In this document: positions 7,883-16,152 of the stretch, piece after piece
Layout: each line of letters begins with the position of its first letter
Numbering within the stretch: position 1 is the first letter of the stretch
Assembly (NCBI GenBank): GCA_963785585.1
Contig: CAWAVW010000004.1
Coordinates: 1,426,001-1,490,000 of the forward strand
From: Palsa-295 sp963785585
GTDB lineage: Bacteria; Acidobacteriota; Terriglobia; Acidiferrales; UBA7541
Reading direction: 5' to 3'
DNA: 64,000 bases
Notes under the pieces: model-generated
What the model saw: only the letters and a program-made list of their open reading frames with translations
Told to the model about the DNA's origin: nothing
Databases searched by the model: none
Made by a program: the position numbers and the translations under genes

Positions 7883-9817
7883 ATGATGGAGGCGCGCGTG
7901 CGAGTGGCCCGGCTGGTTTTTTGTGGGGTGAGCATTTTTGTGGCGTCGATGGTTGCGGGACCGGCGCGCGGGCAGGCTCCGGCGCCCGCACAAGCTCCCG
8001 CGGCGGAGGCGAAGCCGGCGATCTTCACGTTTCAGGAAGTGATGGTGCCGGTGCGCGACGGCGTGCATTTGCAGACGGTGATTATCGCGCCGGTGGGCGC
8101 GACCGAGGCGCTGCCGATTTTGATGGAGCGGACTCCGTATGGAGTGCCGGAAGCGGCTCCGAAGGCGGTGCCGGCGCGCTGGAAGGATTTGTACAGCGAC
8201 GGATACATCTTTGTGTTTCAGAATTTGCGCGGGCGATTCAAATCGGAAGGGACGTTTCTACTTTCATCGAAAGTGGATCTGAACGATTCGAAGGCGGTGA
8301 ACGAGACGACCGACGCGTACGACACGATCGACTGGCTGGTCAAAAATGTGCCGAACAATAACGGGAAAGTGGGAATTCTGGGAGTGTCATACGACGGATT
8401 GACGGCGGCGCTGACGCTGCTCCATCCGCATCCGGCGCTGAAAGCGATCAGCGAGCAGGCCGCGCCGGTGGATCAGTGGATGAACGACGACATGCACCGG
8501 TATGGGGCGTTGCGCGAAAGCTACGGCGTGGAATATTCGGTGCTGGAGCAAGCCGACAAGAACGCGAACACCAATTTTTCGTTCGATATTTACGATACGT
8601 ATGCGTGGTATCTGGCGCTGGGACCGCTGGGAAACGTGAACGCGAAATACCTGCACGACAAAATTCCGTTCTGGAATTCGATTGTGGAGCATCCGGATTA
8701 CGATTCGTTCTGGCAGGGCGAGGCGTGGATACGGCAACTGCACGCGTCGAGCGTGCCGAATCTGAATGTGGCGGGATTCTGGGATCAGGAGGATCCGTGG
8801 GGTCCGTGGCAGATTTTTCGCCATGCCGGCGAGCACGATCCGGACAACACCAATTACATGGTTGCCGGACCGTGGTATCACGGCGAGTGGCAAGCGCCGA
8901 CGGGCGACAGGATCGGACTGATTCCGTTTGGCGGGCACGACACGTCGCAGGAATATCGCGCGAATCTGCAGGCGCCGTTTTTCCGGTATTACCTGCACGG
9001 AAGAGGCGAGAAGCCGGCGTGGAAGGCGACGATGTTTGAAACCGGCTCGAACACCTGGAAGACCTATGCGGCGTGGCCTCCGGCAAATGCGACGGCGACG
9101 AATTTGTATCTGCACGCGAACGGCACGCTGAGCTTCACGGCGCCGACGAAAGGCGAAAGCAAGACGGGCTACAGCGAGTACGTTTCCGATCCGGCAAATC
9201 CCGTGCCGTACCGGACGCGTCCGGTGTCGCCGACGTATCCCGCGGGCGACTGGCGGACGTGGGAAGTGGCGGACCAGCGTTTCGTTGAGAATCGGACGGA
9301 TGTGCTGACGTATGTGAGCGAGCCGCTGGATCACGACATCACGGTTACGGGTCCGGTTGCCGCCAAACTCTTCGCGTCCACATCCGGCACGGATTCGGAT
9401 TTCATCGTGAAGCTGATCGACGTGTATCCGGAAAACGCGCAGAAGGACGCATGGGACGAGGATGAGGGGCCGAAGCCGGGGCAGTATGCGCAGTCGCTGA
9501 ATGGATACGAGTTGCCGATTGCGATGGAAGTGCGGCGCGGGCGGTATTTGAAATCGTTCGAGCATCCGGAGGCGCTGCCGGCGGGGAAGGCGGTCGAGTG
9601 GGATGTGCCGCTGCGCGACCACGACCACGTTTTTCTGAAGGGGCATCGAATGATGGTGCAGGTGCAGTCCACCTGGTTTCCGGTGATCGATCGAAATCCG
9701 CAGAAGTTTGTGCCGAGCATTTACAAGGCGGATGCGGCGGATTACGTAAAGGCGACCGAGCGTGTGTATGCGACGCCGGAGATGCCGAGCCACATTGAAC
9801 TGCCGGTGGTGAAGTAG
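7883..9817 (+). CDS. CocE/NonD family hydrolase (X-Pro dipeptidyl-peptidase-like)
   Basis: Predicted 644 aa, secreted. The nucleophile motif GVSYDG places the catalytic Ser at residue 169; the family's His is expected in the VAGPWYHGEW segment, and the C-terminal jelly-roll domain (WRTWEVADQRFVENRTDVLTYVSEPL) completes the CocE architecture. The substrate (acyl ester, peptide or antibiotic ester) cannot be predicted. The start at 7883 (or GTG 7880, ATG 7886) puts a signal peptide first (LVFCGVSIFVASMVAGPARG); a frame extending back to 7709 only translates the repeat array. A Pro/Ala linker (QAPAPAQAPAAEAKPA) follows the signal peptide. The downstream reductase is a separate unit. Confidence 0.9.
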   Translation: MMEARVRVARLVFCGVSIFVASMVAGPARGQAPAPAQAPAAEAKPAIFTFQEVMVPVRDGVHLQTVIIAPVGATEALPILMERTPYGVPEAAPKAVPARWKDLYSDGYIFVFQNLRGRFKSEGTFLLSSKVDLNDSKAVNETTDAYDTIDWLVKNVPNNNGKVGILGVSYDGLTAALTLLHPHPALKAISEQAAPVDQWMNDDMHRYGALRESYGVEYSVLEQADKNANTNFSFDIYDTYAWYLALGPLGNVNAKYLHDKIPFWNSIVEHPDYDSFWQGEAWIRQLHASSVPNLNVAGFWDQEDPWGPWQIFRHAGEHDPDNTNYMVAGPWYHGEWQAPTGDRIGLIPFGGHDTSQEYRANLQAPFFRYYLHGRGEKPAWKATMFETGSNTWKTYAAWPPANATATNLYLHANGTLSFTAPTKGESKTGYSEYVSDPANPVPYRTRPVSPTYPAGDWRTWEVADQRFVENRTDVLTYVSEPLDHDITVTGPVAAKLFASTSGTDSDFIVKLIDVYPENAQKDAWDEDEGPKPGQYAQSLNGYELPIAMEVRRGRYLKSFEHPEALPAGKAVEWDVPLRDHDHVFLKGHRMMVQVQSTWFPVIDRNPQKFVPSIYKADAADYVKATERVYATPEMPSHIELPVVK

Positions 9818-9876
9818 CGCGATCGAGAGACTTTGCGGTTGTGCGGGAAGACGACGGCGCGGCATTGGAGGCGAAC

Positions 9877-10428
9877 ATGCGAAAAGTAGTCTACGCGATC
9901 AACCTTACGCTCGATGGCTGCTTCGACCACACCAACATGGTTCCCGGCGACGAGCTGTATGAGTATTCGATCAACCTGCTGCGAGATGCCGACGTACTGC
10001 TCTATGGGCGCAAGACGTATGAACTGATGGTTCCGTACTGGCCGGATATCGCCAAAGAACGCACCGACACGAAAGAGGATATCGCCTTCGCCGACGCGTT
10101 TTGCGCGCTCGATATGGTGGTTGTTTCGCGGACGCTCGAGAGAGCTGAGGGGAAGGCGAGAATCGTTCGCGCGAACCTGCGCGACGAAGTGATGAAATTG
10201 AAAGAGGCGCCGGGCAAGAATATTTTGCTTGGTGGAGTGGACCTTCCTTCGCAACTGATCGAGCTGGGTCTGGTGAATGAGTTTCGCTTTGTCATTTGGC
10301 CCATTATTGCGGGGAAGGGGAAACGGCTGATGGAAGGCGTGAGCCTGCGGGAGAACGTGCAATTGAAACTGGTCGAGTCGAAGATTTTCAAGTCGGGCGC
10401 GGTTGCGGTTCGTTACGTGAAACAGTGA
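9877..10428 (+). CDS. RibD C-terminal / dihydrofolate-reductase-like protein
   Basis: Predicted 183 aa. It starts with MRKVVYAINLTLDGC, the typical beginning of the 'dihydrofolate reductase family protein' group, and has LLYGRKTYELM and ILLGGVDLPSQLIELGLVNEFRFVIWPIIAGKGKRL, matching the NADPH-binding RibD-C fold. The true substrate of these stand-alone proteins is usually unknown. The ATG at 9877 has an SD (GGAGG about 6 bases upstream) and gives the family N-terminus; an upstream in-frame GTG at 9841 adds 12 unlikely residues. Base composition is slightly lower in GC than the neighbours. Confidence 0.88.
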   Translation: MRKVVYAINLTLDGCFDHTNMVPGDELYEYSINLLRDADVLLYGRKTYELMVPYWPDIAKERTDTKEDIAFADAFCALDMVVVSRTLERAEGKARIVRANLRDEVMKLKEAPGKNILLGGVDLPSQLIELGLVNEFRFVIWPIIAGKGKRLMEGVSLRENVQLKLVESKIFKSGAVAVRYVKQ

Positions 10429-10500
10429 TGGAAGCAAGCGGCTGAAACGCGTTCCGAACGCGGCTCGGTAACGCGCGCATTGAAAATTGAAACACCATCG

Positions 10501-11955
10501 ATGACATCCACACGCGACGGAGGAAAATTCCTGAGCGAGGCGCGGCTGTTTCCCGCGGATTCGATAACGCGGGCGATGGCGCAGCGTCTGTATGCGCGCG
10601 TGCGCGATCTGCCGATTGTGAGCCCGCACGGGCACACGCAGGCGCGGTGGTTTGCGGAGAATGCGGCGTTTCCGGATCCGGCGCGGCTGTTTCTGGTGCC
10701 GGACCATTACATTTTCCGGATGCTCTACAGCCAGGGCGTGGCGATGGAGTCGCTGGGCGTTGGTCGCGCCGCGAACGACGGCGGCTTTGACGCGCGGAAG
10801 GCGTGGCGGATATTTGCGGAGCACTATTATTTGTTTCGCGGGACGCCGACGCGGATGTGGCTGGATTTTATATTTCAGGATTTGTTTGGGTTGCGGGAAC
10901 GGCTCAGCGCAAAGAATGCGGATGAATACTTCGATGCGATTTCGGAGAAGTTGACGCTGCCTGAATTTCGTCCGCGGGCGCTATACGAGAAATTCAGGAT
11001 TGAGGTGCTAGCGACGACGGATTCGCCGCTCGATTCGCTGGAGCATCATTTGTCGTTGCGCGCAGGCGGATGGATGGGGCGCGTGGTTCCGACGTTTCGT
11101 CCGGATGCGGTGGTCGATCCGGAATTCGCGGATTTCGCGACGAATGTGGCGCGCCTGGGCAAGATGACCGGCGAAGACACGGCGACGTGGCGCGGATATC
11201 TGGCGGCGCTGCAGAAATCGCGCGAACGATTCAAGGCGGCGGGAGCGACGGCGACAGATCACGGGCATCCGACGGCGGCGACGGCGGACCTCGATTCGAT
11301 CGAAGCGACGAAACTGTTCGATCGAGTGATGGCGTCGGCGCAGCCGGGGACGAATGTGACGTCGCACGCGACGCTTGCGGCCGATGCGGAATCATTTCGC
11401 GCGCAGATGTTGACGGAAATGGCGCGGATGAGCCTGGACGATGGCCTGGTGATGCAGATTCATCCCGGAGCGTACCGCAATCATAACGAGAAAGTGTTTG
11501 GCGCGTTTGGGCGCGACGTGGGCGGCGACATTCCGATGGCGACGGATTATGTGCGTGCGCTGCGTCCGCTGCTGACCAGGTTTGGGAATGAGGCGTCGCT
11601 GACGATTATTTTGTTTACGCTCGATGAATCGGCGTATAGCCGGGAGCTTGCGCCGCTCGCGGGGCATTATCCGGCGCTGCGGCTGGGGCCGGCGTGGTGG
11701 TTTCACGATTCGCCCGAGGGGATGATGCGGTTTCGGGAGTTGACGACCGAGACGGCGGGGTTTTACAACACCGTGGGATTCAACGACGACACGCGGGCGT
11801 TTTTGTCGATTCCGGCGCGGCATGATGTAGCGCGGCGAGTGGATTGCGCGTTTCTGGCGCGGCTGGTGGCCGAGCATCGGCTGGACGAGGATGAGGCGGC
11901 GGAACTGGCGGTGGAGTTAGCGGGGAAGCTGGCGCGGAAGGCGTACCGGTTGTAA
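10501..11955 (+). CDS. uxaC: Uronate isomerase
   Basis: Predicted 484 aa from ATG 10501 (an in-frame TTG lies at 10480). It is an amidohydrolase-fold uronate isomerase, converting D-glucuronate to D-fructuronate and D-galacturonate to D-tagaturonate, the first step of the Ashwell pathway. The family metal motif PHGHTQARWF sits near residue 40, followed by YLRMLYSQG-like, TTDSPLDSLEHH and AWWFHDSPEGMMRF segments conserved in UxaC. Cytoplasmic. No other uronate catabolic gene (uxaB, uxuA, kdgK) is near, so the pathway must be completed elsewhere. It fits the plant-polysaccharide theme set by the arabinofuranosidase at 46 kb. Confidence 0.95.
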   Translation: MTSTRDGGKFLSEARLFPADSITRAMAQRLYARVRDLPIVSPHGHTQARWFAENAAFPDPARLFLVPDHYIFRMLYSQGVAMESLGVGRAANDGGFDARKAWRIFAEHYYLFRGTPTRMWLDFIFQDLFGLRERLSAKNADEYFDAISEKLTLPEFRPRALYEKFRIEVLATTDSPLDSLEHHLSLRAGGWMGRVVPTFRPDAVVDPEFADFATNVARLGKMTGEDTATWRGYLAALQKSRERFKAAGATATDHGHPTAATADLDSIEATKLFDRVMASAQPGTNVTSHATLAADAESFRAQMLTEMARMSLDDGLVMQIHPGAYRNHNEKVFGAFGRDVGGDIPMATDYVRALRPLLTRFGNEASLTIILFTLDESAYSRELAPLAGHYPALRLGPAWWFHDSPEGMMRFRELTTETAGFYNTVGFNDDTRAFLSIPARHDVARRVDCAFLARLVAEHRLDEDEAAELAVELAGKLARKAYRL

Positions 11956-12083
11956 AAAATTATTGGGGCGGCGGCTTTTCTGCGGGCAAACAAAATCTAC
12001 GGCGAGAACATGAACACAGAGGGCACAGAGAGGACCCAGAGGTCACGGAGACTCTGTGCAGGGGTTGAGGGCGAGGTCGTCGG
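11956..12083. repeat. Family I tract
   Basis: Positions 12001-12056 contain AACACAGAGGGCACAGAG followed by AGAGGTCACGGAGACT, matching copies at 5505, 12808 and 18471. It is purine-rich on the + strand like the others. Confidence 0.7.
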
Positions 12084-12545
12084 ATGATGAATGACGGTTT
12101 GGTTCGGACGGTACTGGGCTTGCAGGTATTTATCGTGGCGTTTTTGTTGCTGCACGATTGGATTCCGCTGGGGCGGCTGAATAATGTGGCGGCGCTGCGC
12201 GGCGAGGATTCGCTGCAGAAGCGGCTGTTGACCACAGTGCTGAGCGCGCTGCCGTTCGCGCTGGGATTGTGGTTTACGGTGTCGCATGGAAACGGGCCGA
12301 CGGTGCCGGGTTGGGTGAAGCAATATTTGTGGTGGAGCTATGCGCTTCTGTTCCTGGGGCAGTTGCGGGCGTGGTGGATTCCGTATTTGGGCAAGGCCGA
12401 TCCGGTGAGGGCGGCGCGGTATCAAGTGCTATTTGCGAATACGCTGACGTTTCTGCCGGAGAAAAACGGGATATCGCCGAATGTGTTGCATGTGATTTTG
12501 CATGTGGCGACGGTGGTTTTGCTGGCGCTGATTCCGTATTTGTAA
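12084..12545 (+). CDS. Integral membrane protein of unknown function
   Basis: Predicted 153 aa with four hydrophobic segments (VLGLQVFIVAFLLLHDWIPL, LLTTVLSALPFALGLWFTV, WWSYALLFLGQLRAWWIPYL, VILHVATVVLLALIPYL). It is an inner-membrane protein with no recognised family signature. ATG codons at 12084 and 12087 both work. It is flanked by repeats and has no operon partner. Confidence 0.7.
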   Translation: MMNDGLVRTVLGLQVFIVAFLLLHDWIPLGRLNNVAALRGEDSLQKRLLTTVLSALPFALGLWFTVSHGNGPTVPGWVKQYLWWSYALLFLGQLRAWWIPYLGKADPVRAARYQVLFANTLTFLPEKNGISPNVLHVILHVATVVLLALIPYL

Positions 12546-12956
12546 GCGAGGCCGCAGAGGCGGCGTGGGATTGAATGTTTCGGGGTGTGGTGCTAGCATC
12601 CCGGCTTGTAGCCTGAAGAATTCGCGTCCTGCGGATTTTCGGGCGTAAGGCGATCGCGCGGTGGTTCCGGTGCGAGTTGTTTCCTTACAGGACGAAAGAG
12701 TTGGCCGGATGGTTCCCTTACGAAATGCCTGTTTGGGGCTTGGTGTGTCTGCGGGAAGGTAAAGGCGGAGGGAAAGGCAAAAGCAAAAGCAAAGGCAACG
12801 GCAACGGCGAGAACATGAACACAGAGGGCACAGAGGGGGCACGGAGGTCACGGAGACGTCTGGGCGTGGGCGACGACTCCGCGGGGACGGACGAAGGTTG
12901 CTAGAGGTACCGATGAAGTGAGAAGTGAACGGAGACGGATGCGAGAGAGGTGAGAG
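12546..12956. repeat. Gap with family H and I tracts
   Basis: Positions 12546-12760 hold no recognised repeat. A short six-base array (GGCAAAAGCAAA units) lies at 12765-12810 and a family I tract at 12808-12860. The EF-G-like gene is preceded by a purine-rich stretch, GAGAGAGGTGAGAG, that serves as its SD. An open frame at 12677-12904 translates the array and is not convincing. Confidence 0.7.
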
Positions 12957-15092
12957 ATGAAAGCATATGAGACCAAGTGGGTGCGAAACGTGGGCATTGC
13001 CGGCCACGGCGACACGGGGAAAACCCAGCTGGTGTCGTCGTTGCTGTTTACGGCGGGGATGACTCCGCGGCTGGGAAAAGTCAGCGAGGGAACGGCGCCG
13101 ACGGATTGGGACGAAGAGGAAATCGCGCGGAAGATATCGATCAACACGGGAATCGCGCACGCGGAATGGCAGGCGCCGGGGCACGCGGAGAAAACGAAAA
13201 TCAATTTTCTGGATACGCCGGGCTATTCGACGTTCATCAATGAGACGAAATCGTCGCTGATCGCGGCGGACATGGCGCTGATCCTGGTGGACGCGGCGGC
13301 GGGAGTGCAGGTGGTGACCGAGAAGGCGTGGGACTTCGCGGTGGAGTACGACCAGCCGCGCGCTTTCTTGCTGAATTGGATGGACCGCGATCTGGCGGAT
13401 TACGAGCGCGCGATGGAATCGGTGCAGCATGTATTTGGCCGCGGAGCGGTGGCGCTGCAAATGCCGATTGGATGGGAGCGCGGATTCCGCGGCGTGGTGG
13501 ATCTGGTGGCGATGAAGGCGCTGACGTATACGCCGGGCGGAAATGGAATCGCGAAGGTGGAGGAAATTCCGCAGGCGCTGGCGGAAGACGCGAAGGCAGC
13601 GCACGAGACGCTCGTCGAGCTGGTGGCCGAGGGCAACGATGAATTGATGCAGGAATTTTTCGATATGGGCACGCTGCCGGTGGCGGATTTGAAGAAGGGA
13701 CTGCGCGAGGCAGTGCTGGCGAAGCGGCTGTTTCCGGTGCTGCTCAGCTCGGCGCTGCACAATGTGGGGTCGGATGCGATTTTGAATTTTCTGGCGGATG
13801 TGTGTCCTTGCCCGGCAACGCGGGGGAACGCGAAAGGTCATGCGGATGCGGGGCACACGGGCGAAGCGATTGAGCGGAAAGTGGCGGACAGCGAGCCGGT
13901 GGCCGTGTTTGTGTTCAAGACGCTGGCCGATCCGTTTGCGGGGCGGATTTCGTATTTCAAGGTGCTGTCAGGCGTGCTGAGGAACGACGCGATCCTGAAT
14001 AATTACAATCGCGGGACGCAGGAAAAATTTCAGCACATCCAGCTGATGCAGGGGAAGACGGCGGTGGCGGTGAACGAGCTGCATGCGGGAGACATTGGCG
14101 CGGTGGCAAAGTTGAAAGAGACCACGACGGGCGAGACGCTGGGCGAGAAGGGCGCGACGTTTTTCCATGTGCCGGCGCGGATACCGGAGCCGTCCATCAC
14201 GTTTGCGATTGAGCCGAAGACGCGCGCGGATGAGGACCGGATTGGAGTGGCGATTCACAAAGTGCTGGAAGAGGATCTGGCGCTGCGGTTTGGGCGCGAC
14301 CCGCAGACCAAAGAGTTTTTGCTGAGCGGCTCGGGACAGCAGCATGTGGAAGTGGTGATCGCGAAACTTCGCAAGCGGTATCACGTGGACGTGGTGATGC
14401 ATCCGCCGAAGGTGCCGTACCGCGAAACGATTCGCGCGAAGGCCGACGCCGAGGGAAAGCACAAAAAGCAGACGGGCGGGCACGGGCAGTTTGGATTGTG
14501 CCGGATTAAGCTCGAGCCGTTGCCGCGCGGGCGGGGCATCGAGTTTGTGGATGACGTGTTTGGCGGCGCGATACCGAAGAACTGGATCCCGTCGGTGGAA
14601 AAGGGTGTGCGGGAATCGGCGGAGCGCGGATATCTGGCGGGATTTCCGGTGGTGGATTTCCGTGTGAGCCTGTACGACGGGAAGTATCACGACGTGGATT
14701 CGAGCGACATGGCGTTTAAGATTGCGGGGTCGCTGGCGTTTAAGGAGGCGATGAAGCAGGCGCGTCCGGCGCTGCTCGAGCCGATCATGCAGGTGGAGGT
14801 GCACGCGCCGGAGCAGTATTCGGGGGATTTGCTCGGGCATCTGAGCGGGCGTCGGGGGAAGATCAGCGGCAGCGAATCAAGGGCGGGCGGCGTGGTGATC
14901 AAGGCGATGGTGCCGTTTTCCGAGATGCTGAGTTATGCGAACGAGCTGACTTCGCTGACGCAGGGGCGCGGGAGCTATCACATGGAGCATTCGCACTACG
15001 ATTATGTGCCGCAGGATATTGCGGACAAGGTGGTGGCGGCGCATCGTCCGCATGCGCATGATGAGGAGACGAGCCACGCGGCTTCGGCGTGA
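12957..15092 (+). CDS. Elongation factor G-like GTPase
   Basis: Predicted 711 aa with the full EF-G domain order: GTPase (residues 1-280), EF-Tu domain 2, domains III, IV (about 480-600, GGHGQFGLCRIKLEPLPRG) and the C-terminal EFG_C. G1 is GHGDTGKT (16-23) and G3 is DTPG (residue 86 on), but G4 reads N140-W-M-D143 instead of NKxD. It belongs to the paralogous 'EF-G-like' group of Actinobacteria and Acidobacteria rather than main FusA: it is not in a str operon and lies beside a tRNA locus. The role is probably auxiliary in translation or under stress. SD GAGAGGTGAGAG lies directly upstream of ATG 12957. Confidence 0.9.
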   Translation: MKAYETKWVRNVGIAGHGDTGKTQLVSSLLFTAGMTPRLGKVSEGTAPTDWDEEEIARKISINTGIAHAEWQAPGHAEKTKINFLDTPGYSTFINETKSSLIAADMALILVDAAAGVQVVTEKAWDFAVEYDQPRAFLLNWMDRDLADYERAMESVQHVFGRGAVALQMPIGWERGFRGVVDLVAMKALTYTPGGNGIAKVEEIPQALAEDAKAAHETLVELVAEGNDELMQEFFDMGTLPVADLKKGLREAVLAKRLFPVLLSSALHNVGSDAILNFLADVCPCPATRGNAKGHADAGHTGEAIERKVADSEPVAVFVFKTLADPFAGRISYFKVLSGVLRNDAILNNYNRGTQEKFQHIQLMQGKTAVAVNELHAGDIGAVAKLKETTTGETLGEKGATFFHVPARIPEPSITFAIEPKTRADEDRIGVAIHKVLEEDLALRFGRDPQTKEFLLSGSGQQHVEVVIAKLRKRYHVDVVMHPPKVPYRETIRAKADAEGKHKKQTGGHGQFGLCRIKLEPLPRGRGIEFVDDVFGGAIPKNWIPSVEKGVRESAERGYLAGFPVVDFRVSLYDGKYHDVDSSDMAFKIAGSLAFKEAMKQARPALLEPIMQVEVHAPEQYSGDLLGHLSGRRGKISGSESRAGGVVIKAMVPFSEMLSYANELTSLTQGRGSYHMEHSHYDYVPQDIADKVVAAHRPHAHDEETSHAASA

Positions 15093-15301
15093 GGGGATTT
15101 GCAGCGGGGTCGAGGCGGGGATTTCGTCATTGTTGCGGTGGAGACGTCTGGGCGGCAGCGGCAAGCCGCTGCGGGCGACTTGAGTGCTCGTGCTGACGTG
15201 GCGAAAGCGGTGGCAAGCCACCGCACTCCGAAAATGATCGTGAGCGTGTGGAAAGCGGAGCGCTTGGCGCGTTGAAGTAATTTTCGTTAAACTGTTGCGA
15301 C
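15093..15301. repeat. Two family F hairpins
   Basis: A variant with stem CAGCGG/CCGCTG is at 15151-15176 and the standard GCGGTGG CAAG CCACCGC with the CACTCCGAAAATG tail at 15203-15237. The rest leads into the tRNA-fragment locus. Confidence 0.8.
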
Positions 15302-15349
15302 GCGCCTGTAGCTCAACTGGATAGAGGTCGCCGCGGCGACCCTTCGAAG
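15302..15349 (+). repeat. Inverted tRNA-Arg 5' fragment fused to palindrome
   Basis: Bases 15302-15326 equal the first 25 bases of the tRNA-Arg at 15592-15668, in the opposite orientation. Then comes GGTCGCCGCGGCGACC (15326-15341), a perfect 16-base palindrome, and CTTCGAAG (15342-15349), identical to the tRNA's anticodon-loop octamer. The 5' strand of the anticodon stem is thus replaced by the palindrome and everything 3' of the anticodon region is missing, so no tRNA can form. The GIY-YIG reading frame ends inside this fragment. Confidence 0.9.
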
Positions 15350-15585
15350 CTGATCACCCGAACGAGTTCCTCACGGCCTTTTCCTGTTTTGAAATATCGT
15401 TCTCGACTCACCGCTTCTGCCAACGTGGCAAACTCTTCGAAATGCACCAGCTCCCAAGGACCTCGGTTTTTCGTCGAAAAACTTACATCGGAATTGTGCT
15501 GTTCGAGACGGCGGGGCAAATCGGACGTGGAACCGGTGTAAAACCGATGGGTTGTTGCGCTTCGCAAAACGTACGCAGTGAACAT
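15313..15585 (-). CDS. Small GIY-YIG nuclease family protein
   Basis: Predicted 90 aa from ATG 15585. It matches the compact UPF0213/YhbQ-type GIY-YIG fold: TAYVLRS is the GIY strand, FYTGST the YIG strand, RRLEQHN carries the conserved Arg and ERYFKTGKGREEL the metal-binding Glu helix. Such proteins are single-domain endonucleases whose biological roles are mostly unknown. The start codon is 6 bases beyond the tRNA's CCA end on the same strand, so both could share a transcript. The last residues (about SFEGSPRRPLSS) are encoded by the inverted palindrome/tRNA fragment, and the stop codon lies inside it. Local GC is lower than that of neighbouring genes. Gene and flanks look like a small mobile or selfish unit. 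Confidence 0.85.
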   Translation of the reverse strand: MFTAYVLRSATTHRFYTGSTSDLPRRLEQHNSDVSFSTKNRGPWELVHFEEFATLAEAVSRERYFKTGKGREELVRVISFEGSPRRPLSS

Positions 15586-15591
15586 AAAAAG

Positions 15592-15668
15592 TGGCGCGCC
15601 CGGAGGGGCTCGAACCCCCAACCCTCTGCTTCGAAGGCAGATGCTCTATCCAGTTGAGCTACAGGCGC
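15592..15668 (-). tRNA. tRNA-Arg (anticodon UCG)
   Basis: Complete 77-base cloverleaf with encoded CCA. The acceptor GCGCCUG pairs with CGGGCGC (one G-U), the D arm is GCUC/GAGC, the anticodon stem UCUGC/GCAGA encloses loop CUUCGAA (anticodon UCG, reads CGA), and the T arm is GGGGG/CCCUC around UUCGAGC. All stems pair, so this is the functional copy. It is flanked 3' by the GIY-YIG gene and 5' by three tandem copies of its own leader and first quarter. Confidence 0.97.
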
Positions 15669-15671
15669 GCT

Positions 15672-15951
15672 GTTGAGCTGAAAGGGATTCTAACGCAAAG
15701 TGAGGTTGAATTTACTTCGAAGGGTCGCCGCGGCGACCTCTATCCAGTTGAGCTACAGGCGCGCAGTTGAGCTGAAATGGATTCTAACGCAAAGTGAGGT
15801 TGAATTTACTTCGAAGGGTCGCCGCGGCGACCTCTATCCAGTTGAGCTACAGGCGCGCAGTTGAGCTGAAATGGATTCTAACGCAAAGTGAGGTTGAATT
15901 TGCTTCGAAGGGTCGCCGCGGCGACCTCTATCCAGTTGAGCTACAGGCGCA
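15672..15951 (-). repeat. Three 94-base tandem units: tRNA leader + tRNA 5' quarter + palindrome
   Basis: Each 94-base unit contains, read on the minus strand, a spacer matching the leader just upstream of the real tRNA (with TTAGAATCC and TTCAGCTCAAC), the first 25 bases of tRNA-Arg, the 16-base palindrome GGTCGCCGCGGCGACC and CTTCGAAG. Palindromes lie at 15723-15738, 15817-15832 and 15911-15926; tRNA fragments end at 15762, 15856 and 15950. Units differ at only a few positions, so the expansion is recent or kept uniform. Confidence 0.92.
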
Positions 15952-16152
15952 CGCGGTAAGTTTAGCGAAAACGGGGGCGTTCGTCTTGCGGCAAACTTCG
16001 CGGCACTTTGAGGCGAAAGGTCGAGACGGCGCGCGAGGGATTGTGGCGGCCGCCTTAGAAAAGATCCGTGCTGCGCAGGTATCTGGTTAGCGGGGAGTCG
16101 CTAACCTACACATTCTGAAGTAAAATCGTGCGGCAATTTTAGGAGAGTCCGG
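15952..16152. other. Gap upstream of M3 peptidase with family K hairpin
   Basis: A hairpin GGTTAGC GGGGAGTC GCTAACC lies at 16084-16106 and has a relative with a changed but still paired stem at 56507-56531. The rest probably carries the peptidase promoter; AGGAGAG at 16141-16147 is its SD. Confidence 0.6.

Noticed and set aside
8387..9865. 492-codon frame opposite the CocE hydrolase, and similar frames opposite the M3 peptidase, monooxygenase, glycosyltransferase and GH51 genes
   Set aside because: His/Arg-rich antisense shadows produced by high GC3.
12677..12904. 75-codon frame upstream of the EF-G-like gene
   Set aside because: Its second half translates hexamer and family I repeats; no SD.
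15302..15349. Second tRNA-Arg on the + strand
   Set aside because: Only 25 bases of the 5' end match; anticodon stem and all 3' parts are missing, so it cannot fold.
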